Part shown: positions 58,374-64,000 of the stretch, in pieces
How the letters are laid out: every line of letters begins with the position of its first letter
Position numbering within the stretch: the first letter of the stretch is position 1
From: Hydrogenovibrio sp. JE_KL2
GTDB lineage: Bacteria > Pseudomonadota > Gammaproteobacteria > Thiomicrospirales > Thiomicrospiraceae
NCBI RefSeq assembly: GCF_009296185.1
Contig: NZ_WBJR01000006.1
Span: 1-64,000 of the forward strand
DNA: 64,000 nt
Direction: 5' to 3'
The notes under the pieces: generated by a model
Databases searched by the model: none
Seen by the model: the letters and a program-made list of their open reading frames with translations, nothing else
What the model was told of the DNA's origin: nothing
Made by a program: the position numbers and the translations under genes

Positions 58374-59222
58374 ATGAGTGCGCAGATTATTGATGGAAAA
58401 GTTGTTTCCAAGGCAGTGCGTGACAAAATCAAAGAGAAGGTCGCTTTAAGGTCTGCTCAAGGTTTGAGAGTGCCGGGGCTGGCTGTCGTCTTGATCGGTG
58501 ATGATCCTGCTTCAGCGGTTTATGTCAATAGTAAAAAGAAGGCTTGTGAGGAAGTCGGCTTTGTTTCCAAGTCTTGGGCATGGCCGGCATCTGTTTCGCA
58601 AGAGGCGCTGTTGGAATTGATTGATCAATTAAATGAAGATGGCTCGATTGATGGTATTTTGGTTCAACTGCCATTACCTGATCATATTGATACGGAAACC
58701 GTGATTGAGGCCATTCATCCCGATAAAGATGTGGACGGATTTCATCCATACAATATCGGTCGATTGACGGTGAGAATGCCAACTTTGCGTCCATGCACCC
58801 CTTACGGGTGCATGACGTTGCTGAATCACTATGGGTTGTCGGCAAAAGGTAAACATGCAGTGATTGTTGGGGCTTCAAATATCGTTGGTCGCCCTATGTC
58901 TTTGGAACTGCTTCTTGCTGGTGCGACCACAACGGTTTGTCACCGTTTTACGGCTGATCTTCCGATCCATGTTTCAATGGCGGACATTTTGGTGGTAGCG
59001 GTCGGCAAGCCGAACTTTATTCCGGCAAGCTGGTTGAAACCTGGCTGTATCGTGATAGATGTGGGAATCAATCGTTTGGAGGATGGCAGTTTGACGGGGG
59101 ATGTAGAGCCGTCGGCAACAGATATTGCCGGTTATGTGACTCCCGTGCCAGGTGGTGTTGGACCAATGACAATAGCCACTTTGTTAGAGAATACACTGAT
59201 GGCTTGCGAGCAATTGCATTAA
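58374..59222 (+). CDS. folD: Methylenetetrahydrofolate dehydrogenase/cyclohydrolase
   Basis: FolD oxidises methylene-THF to methenyl- and formyl-THF, the next step for the C1 unit made by MgdABCD and Tdm. The 282-residue protein has [14 protein letters not shown] with the catalytic lysine, [12 protein letters not shown], and the C-terminal [14 protein letters not shown]. It lies six bases after mgsC and together with purU completes THF-linked C1 oxidation. Confidence 0.96.
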   Translation: MSAQIIDGKVVSKAVRDKIKEKVALRSAQGLRVPGLAVVLIGDDPASAVYVNSKKKACEEVGFVSKSWAWPASVSQEALLELIDQLNEDGSIDGILVQLPLPDHIDTETVIEAIHPDKDVDGFHPYNIGRLTVRMPTLRPCTPYGCMTLLNHYGLSAKGKHAVIVGASNIVGRPMSLELLLAGATTTVCHRFTADLPIHVSMADILVVAVGKPNFIPASWLKPGCIVIDVGINRLEDGSLTGDVEPSATDIAGYVTPVPGGVGPMTIATLLENTLMACEQLH

Positions 59223-59314
59223 CCTAGTTTCCTTTCAAAGAAAGGGCGTTTCGGTACTTGTCATGCTTTTCGTTAAAGGGAAGTATGGCTTTTTTGTTTT
59301 TAGAGGTTGGTTTG

Positions 59315-60004
59315 ATGAAAGTAGCGGTTTTGGTTCATGCTCCTTATGAAAGACTCGGTAATATTCAGCAGTGGTTGGACACACAATCTGCAGAGGTTCT
59401 AGAAGTGAATCTCTATCAAAAGTCATTTGTGTACCCTGAATTGTCGTCTTTGGATTTGTTGATTGTTCTGGGAGGGCCAATGAGTGTCAATGAAGAAGAT
59501 GACTATCCTTGGCTGGTTGCAGAGAAGCAGTATATTGCCGATGCGATTGCAGCAGAGATTCCCGTACTGGGTATTTGTCTTGGTGGGCAGCTGATTGCGG
59601 CTGCATTAGGCGCCAAAGTCACACTTAATGACGAAACAGAAATTGGTTGGCATAAACTGCAACGAGTGCCTTCAACCGCTGAAGTGTTTCAATTTCCAGA
59701 TGAAATAGAAGTTTTTAACTGGCACGGAGAAACCTTTGAGCTACCAAGAGGGGCGGTTCGGTTATTACAAAGCGAAGTGTGTGCTAATCAAGCATATCAG
59801 CTTGGCGCAAATGTGATCGGGTTGCAGTGTCACCCTGAAGTCACCACTAAAGAAGTTCAAGAATGGGTAGATGAAATAGGCGAACAAATGATTGAAGGTG
59901 CTTATGTTCATACCCCTGATCGAATGCTGGCAGAAACCGATGAAAAATCAGAGGCTGTTAAGCCGGTTTTATTTTCGCTTTTAGATTATCTAACCAGAAG
60001 GTAA
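59315..60004 (+). CDS. Type 1 glutamine amidotransferase (GMP-synthase-like)
   Basis: The 229-residue protein has the class I triad: ILGICLGGQLIAAALG with the nucleophile Cys, and CHPEVT with His and Glu. ATG at 59315 with GAGG upstream replaces the longer frame. In similar proteins the domain hydrolyses glutamine or gamma-glutamyl compounds. Here it could cleave gamma-glutamylmethylamide or serve amination, which is inference from its place after folD. Confidence 0.8.
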   Translation: MKVAVLVHAPYERLGNIQQWLDTQSAEVLEVNLYQKSFVYPELSSLDLLIVLGGPMSVNEEDDYPWLVAEKQYIADAIAAEIPVLGICLGGQLIAAALGAKVTLNDETEIGWHKLQRVPSTAEVFQFPDEIEVFNWHGETFELPRGAVRLLQSEVCANQAYQLGANVIGLQCHPEVTTKEVQEWVDEIGEQMIEGAYVHTPDRMLAETDEKSEAVKPVLFSLLDYLTRR

Positions 60005-60270
60005 AAAACTTTAAAAACATATGGTTGATTCTGGGGCAATTGAGAGTCGAGTTGCCCTGTTTTATTACATCTTGTGGTTCGTTTATTTCATGTACCAAAA
60101 ATACAGACTCGTCTCTGAAATTTTTTCTGCTTTAAGAGGTGTTTAACCCCGCTTATTTAGCGGGATTAAAGGAATGTCTTACAGAGCCTAATATGCTACG
60201 TTGATCAATACTTTTTCTGGTTAGTTTTTTGCTTAAATAAGTAAAAATAAGTCAAAGTGGATGACGGATT

Positions 60271-61437
60271 ATGTTTGGACTAACCTCTGGTTTCAAGTCG
60301 CCCTACTTGTTTAAAAAAAGGGCATGCGATAGCACAAAGCCCGTTTCAAAAGAGCCGGATTTTTCACGTCTTGCTCTTGATGTTTTGACGGGTGTAAGTT
60401 TTGAGCAGGCGTTTTTAGAAATGTTGTCTGATCCGGCGCTCCAGTTTTATTTCCGATCAACGATTAATCCTTTTTGCCAACTTTTCATTGTCAATAACCA
60501 GCTCAAACTGACTGCGCAAAAGCACGATATGTTATCTGAAGAGCTGAGGACTGTATTGCTATCTCAATATTCTGAACATGAGCATGACTTTGCTTTTCAG
60601 GATAATGCTGGCAAACGGTATGTGTTCTACGGTTTTCCTGTTTGGAGTGAACAAAAACAACTCCTTGGGAATGTTTTTGTTGCCTGTTTTAAACCTGTGT
60701 CTGACTGTGAGCAATTCACTTTCGCCTTTAAACCTTTTCTTGTTGCGGTTGGAAAAATACTTGAAGTTCAAGCGGTTAAGCACCAGCAGCTCGAAAGGGC
60801 GATTGAAAATGAGCGCAAGGAATTTGCAGCCGATCTACATGATACCGTGGCACAAGTCTTGAGCTATTTGAACTTCAAGACATCTAGTTTAAAAAACTTA
60901 TGTGAGGCAAAAGGCAATCACTTACGTTTAAAAAACAATATTCAGGATATTCATCAGCAAGTCATCTATGCAAATCGCTTGACGAGAGAATTGATAGGTT
61001 CTTCTCGTGTTCAACTTTCTTGTCACCCGATTTCAAAGGCAATTCAATTGATTGTCGATGAGTATGAATCGCTTTCAGGTATCGTGTTTGAGATTGATAA
61101 TCGCTGCCAGCCGGAAGTCGATTCTTTGGGGAGCGCGAATGAAATTATTTATGTGGTTCGAGAGTCAATTACTAATTTGGTAAGGCATTCTCATGCTTCG
61201 CACGCAAGAATACTGGTTAGAAAATCTGCACATAATACGGTGTTATTGCGAATAGAGGATAACGGGATCGGTATTGATAAAACAGCCAAAAGAAGAGACA
61301 GTTTTGGTTTAAAAATTATGCAAGAAAGGATGCATAAAGCTGGCGCATTGCTTGAGGTAGAGCCTAGGCAGGGAGGGGGAACTCAAGTTTCAATTTTCCT
61401 GCCGCTTCAGCAGACTTCTTTTAGTGTTAATCCTTAA
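60271..61437 (+). CDS. Soluble NarX-like sensor histidine kinase
   Basis: The 388-residue protein has no membrane helices. Its N-terminal half (about 25-170) looks like a sensory GAF/PAS-like domain that I cannot name. The HisKA_3 dimerisation box FAADLHDTVAQVLSYL has the phospho-acceptor at H190, followed by the ATPase with ESITNLVRHSHASHARI and EDNGIGID. Kinases with HisKA_3 pair with NarL-type regulators, and the nearest one is at 42694-43386. No regulator gene adjoins it. Confidence 0.85.
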   Translation: MFGLTSGFKSPYLFKKRACDSTKPVSKEPDFSRLALDVLTGVSFEQAFLEMLSDPALQFYFRSTINPFCQLFIVNNQLKLTAQKHDMLSEELRTVLLSQYSEHEHDFAFQDNAGKRYVFYGFPVWSEQKQLLGNVFVACFKPVSDCEQFTFAFKPFLVAVGKILEVQAVKHQQLERAIENERKEFAADLHDTVAQVLSYLNFKTSSLKNLCEAKGNHLRLKNNIQDIHQQVIYANRLTRELIGSSRVQLSCHPISKAIQLIVDEYESLSGIVFEIDNRCQPEVDSLGSANEIIYVVRESITNLVRHSHASHARILVRKSAHNTVLLRIEDNGIGIDKTAKRRDSFGLKIMQERMHKAGALLEVEPRQGGGTQVSIFLPLQQTSFSVNP

Positions 61438-62018
61438 TGAACATTATCATAGATGATGATGTTCAAAAATTTGATCGGAACATCGATTAGTTCTTCTGGA
61501 CCGTGTGATACTTTTGCATCGTATGTCAGTGAATCACCTGGTTTCATATGGTATTTTGACTTACCGTGACGATAAATTAATTCGCCTTCAATTAAGTACA
61601 TGAATACTTTACCTTCATGTGAGAATGAAGGAAAAATTTCACTTTTATTGTCTAGCGAAATCAGAAAAGGTTCAAAAAGCTTATTTGGCCCAGAGTCGTA
61701 AGCAAGTAAATGGTATGTATGTCCGACTTTAGTGCCTCTTCGAACCACTTCGAGTCGCTCATTTGATTTGACGTGTTGAGCCGTTTCACCTTCTGAGTCG
61801 AATTCTTTGAATAAAGCAGATATTGGTATACCGAGTGCCTGGGATATTCTTAATAGAGAGTCTAAACTGGGCGAAACCTGTCCGTTCTCAATTTTACTAA
61901 ACATACCTCGGCTGATATTTGATTGTTCTGAAACTTCGGCGATTGTCAGGCCAAGTTTTTTACGAAAATCATGAATTGTTTTGCCTATGAAGGCGTCTAA
62001 ATCAGTACTTTTTTCCAT
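61434..62018 (-). CDS. XRE-cupin transcription regulator (PuuR-like)
   Basis: The 194-residue regulator has an XRE helix-turn-helix (GLTIAEVSEQSNISRGMFSK, about 18-40) and a C-terminal cupin domain (about 110-190) with SHEGKVFMYLIEGELIYRHG. Such proteins sense small molecules, and PuuR regulates putrescine use through gamma-glutamyl intermediates. A role in the amine pathway is plausible. It is convergent with the kinase gene and overlaps it by four bases. Confidence 0.85.
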   Translation of the reverse strand: MEKSTDLDAFIGKTIHDFRKKLGLTIAEVSEQSNISRGMFSKIENGQVSPSLDSLLRISQALGIPISALFKEFDSEGETAQHVKSNERLEVVRRGTKVGHTYHLLAYDSGPNKLFEPFLISLDNKSEIFPSFSHEGKVFMYLIEGELIYRHGKSKYHMKPGDSLTYDAKVSHGPEELIDVPIKFLNIIIYDNVH

Positions 62019-62217
62019 TATTTACTTTTTTCTTATATTCCTGATGTTCATTGTAAAGGCAAATTTAAATGGATGATAGGTTCTTGTTGTTTTTTGACAA
62101 AAACGGGCGATTTTTGGGGGACTAAAAGTGTTGAAAATAGCGGCATTTTTATTTCTTTATTTAGCTTAAGTAAGTCTGTTCTCTGCCGATAGATTTCTAC
62201 AGAGGGAGACTGAGTTT

Positions 62218-62838
62218 ATGAAAAAGCAAGACATTACCAAGGGATTGAAATATTTCTTCAAGAAATTGGAGAAAAAATCCTCTGAGCTTGAAGAAGAAAG
62301 GGCGTCTCTTGTTGCCTCGCACCGGGATGTCCCCTTTGATCAGGTGGAGAATTTTTCGCGTGCGTTGATGACGCAGAACATCTTTATTCACACGGTTGGG
62401 GTGAATGGTAAGCATGAGTCAACGATTTTGTCGAAAGCTATGTTTAGCATCAATAAAGTGGTTCGACTATATTATTCCACGAGTTTTGATGAATCGGTTC
62501 AAGGGTATATCCGCATGCGTCCATGTTATCAACAGCAATTAATTGTGGTTGAACGCATGCATGGTTATAGACCAAAGCCTGAGTTGTTGTATGCAAGCGT
62601 TGACGAGTGTCATGTAATTCGCTTTTTCTCAAATTGGGTGGTGAAGCGTATTGATTGGAGTAAAACTAAAATCAGCAATCTTGACTTGTATAGACGTTTT
62701 AAAGAAGTCGAGCGCCAAGAGTACGAAGAGCAAGTGGCAGAGGAAATCGCTCAGTTGGAAGCGATGGAGTTACAAAAGACGCTAGATAAACACTTCGGAA
62801 AAGAAGGCCGTTTGCCAATTAGGAATGTGTCACCTTGA
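62218..62838 (+). CDS. Conserved-looking protein of unknown function
   Basis: I do not recognise this 206-residue protein. It begins lysine-rich (KGLKYFFKKLEKKSSELEEER), has an alpha/beta centre with YIRMRPCYQQQLIVVERMHG, and ends in a charged helix (QEYEEQVAEEIAQLEAMELQ). A GGGAGA site precedes the ATG. It is convergent with ispB. No membrane segment is seen, so it is probably cytosolic. Confidence 0.65.
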   Translation: MKKQDITKGLKYFFKKLEKKSSELEEERASLVASHRDVPFDQVENFSRALMTQNIFIHTVGVNGKHESTILSKAMFSINKVVRLYYSTSFDESVQGYIRMRPCYQQQLIVVERMHGYRPKPELLYASVDECHVIRFFSNWVVKRIDWSKTKISNLDLYRRFKEVERQEYEEQVAEEIAQLEAMELQKTLDKHFGKEGRLPIRNVSP

Positions 62839-62853
62839 TTGGTGGTTGCGGAT

Positions 62854-63819
62854 TTAGTGGTTACGATTAACCGCTAAGTCTGCCAAACTGATTAAGGCTG
62901 TTTTAAATGCCGATTCCGGTAGCGATTTGATCGCTTGCTTAGCTTTTTCAGCTTCATCTTTAGCAAAGCGGACGGTATAGTCGATTGCGCCACTGTTCTG
63001 AATGATTTCCGTCACTTTCTTGAGCAGATTCAGTCCTTCGGTTTCGATTGCTCGACGGATAATTTGTTTTTCGTCTTCAGATCCATTTTCCAGAACATAA
63101 ATTAGTGGCAGAGTCGGTTTGCCTTCTGCTAGGTCATCACCGATGTTTTTGCCGAGCTCTTCTTCATCCGCCATATAGTCCAACGCGTCGTCAATTAGCT
63201 GGAAAGCTGCTCCAAGGTGTTTGCCGTATAGAGTGAAAGCGGTTTCATACTCTGGTGTATTTGCCAGTACAGGGCCTAAAAGGGCTGCAGCCTCGAACAG
63301 TTTTGCCGTTTTACGATGGATGACTTCTAGGTAGCGTTCTGCGGTCGTGTCGGCATCGTGGCAATTCAATAACTGAAGCACTTCTCCCTCGGCGATAACA
63401 TTGGTGGTTTCCGAGAGGATTTCCATGATGCGCATAGAGCCGGGTTCAACCATCATTTCAAAGGAACGGGAATAAAGGAAGTCACCCACCAGAACGCTCG
63501 CGGCATTGCCCCAAACTTCATTAGCGGTTTTGTTGCCTCGGCGAGTTGAAGACTCATCAACAACATCGTCATGTAATAGTGTTGATGTATGGATAAACTC
63601 AATGACAGCAGCCATGTTGTGATGTTGGTTGCCTTGATATCCACAAGTTTTTGCAGATAAAAGAACCAATAGCGGTCTTAGGCGTTTGCCGCCACTATTG
63701 ATGATGTAGTGGCCGATTTGATTAATCAGAACAACATCTGAAGCCAAGCGGTTTAGAATCAAATCATCCGTTTTTTGGATGTCATCAATAATCAGTGCGC
63801 GAATATCATTAAGAGTCAT
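62854..63819 (-). CDS. ispB: Octaprenyl diphosphate synthase
   Basis: IspB elongates farnesyl diphosphate to octaprenyl diphosphate for the ubiquinone side chain. The 321-residue trans-prenyltransferase has the first aspartate motif LLHDDVVDE near residue 80 and the second LIDDALDYMADE near 205. GGKRLRPLLVLLSAK binds the substrate diphosphate. Genes in this position are commonly divergent from rplU-rpmA. Confidence 0.95.
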   Translation of the reverse strand: MTLNDIRALIIDDIQKTDDLILNRLASDVVLINQIGHYIINSGGKRLRPLLVLLSAKTCGYQGNQHHNMAAVIEFIHTSTLLHDDVVDESSTRRGNKTANEVWGNAASVLVGDFLYSRSFEMMVEPGSMRIMEILSETTNVIAEGEVLQLLNCHDADTTAERYLEVIHRKTAKLFEAAALLGPVLANTPEYETAFTLYGKHLGAAFQLIDDALDYMADEEELGKNIGDDLAEGKPTLPLIYVLENGSEDEKQIIRRAIETEGLNLLKKVTEIIQNSGAIDYTVRFAKDEAEKAKQAIKSLPESAFKTALISLADLAVNRNH

Positions 63820-63970
63820 AGAGTTTTATAGAATATAAATAAGTTTGCAAAGTTTATTATGAATGGGAGTGGGATTCAAAGCTTTCGTTTGGAAAAGGGG
63901 GTAATTAATGCGCAAATGATAGGGTGATTTATCTTTCGTATTAATTAGTTAGATTTTTTTAGAAATTCAA

Positions 63971-63999
63971 TTGACCTAAGTTTAAAAACTCATTATAAT
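63971..63999 (+). promoter_or_regulatory. Strong promoter at window end, probably for rplU
   Basis: TTGACC (63971-63976) and TATAAT (63994-63999) are spaced by exactly 17 bases, nearly consensus. It points out of the window. Divergence from ispB suggests rplU-rpmA, which is inferred from common gene order only. Confidence 0.75.
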
Positions 64000-64000
64000 C

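Noticed and set aside
59231-59246. CCTTTC/GAAAGG hairpin after folD as a terminator
   Set aside because: It is a short stem with no T-run; transcription probably continues to the amidotransferase gene.
60140-60175. CCCGC/GCGGG hairpin as a terminator of the amidotransferase gene
   Set aside because: The stem is real, but no T-run follows on either strand, and it is far from the stop codon.

Overview
The window comes from a gammaproteobacterial chromosome, most likely a marine methylotroph of the Methylophaga type or a close relative. The ribosomal gene order is the E. coli-like S10, spc and alpha order. The trimethylamine monooxygenase closely matches what I remember of the Methylophaga enzyme, and most of the second half is methylated-amine catabolism. 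This assignment rests on recognition, not on a database search.

Region 1 (1-13.7 kb) holds the end of tuf, then the S10 operon (rpsJ-rpsQ), the spc operon (rplN-secY, without rpmJ) and the alpha operon (rpsM-rplQ). A -10 element precedes each operon, and the series ends in a clear terminator. Region 2 (13.7-21.2 kb) is housekeeping: a TatD-family hydrolase, tcdA, a DUF2927 protein, uvrA, a YajR-like MFS transporter and ssb.

Region 3 (about 21.2-36.2 kb) is a genomic island inserted downstream of ssb. Its left part is a block of three tyrosine recombinases plus a small coiled-coil protein, resembling the gamma-mobile-trio and Tn554 families. The cargo is a two-gene candidate defence operon (a 1683-residue NERD nuclease / tandem kinase-like / SF1 helicase protein and a winged-helix partner), a serine recombinase with an unusual C-terminal extension next to a perfect 26-bp palindrome, and a HigBA-type toxin-antitoxin pair whose antitoxin carries an ImmA/IrrE protease domain.

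Region 4 (36.2-60 kb) encodes a nearly complete route from trimethylamine to central metabolism. On the minus strand lie tmm (TMA to TMAO), the dimethylamine monooxygenase genes, a cupin and an EamA exporter. A PAS protein and a NarL-type response regulator follow. On the plus strand come tdm (TMAO to dimethylamine plus formaldehyde), an Amt-type transporter with a 55-residue membrane protein, purU, mgdABCD (N-methylglutamate dehydrogenase), gmaS, mgsABC (N-methylglutamate synthase) and folD. Thus TMA is demethylated stepwise to methylamine, methylamine is carried on glutamate, and the released C1 unit feeds the tetrahydrofolate pathway (FolD, PurU). Motifs resembling NarL-type heptamers lie upstream of tmm, tdm and amt.

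Region 5 (60-64 kb) has a soluble NarX-like histidine kinase that may partner the response regulator, an XRE-cupin repressor, an unknown protein, ispB, and at the very end a strong promoter pointing out of the window, probably for rplU.
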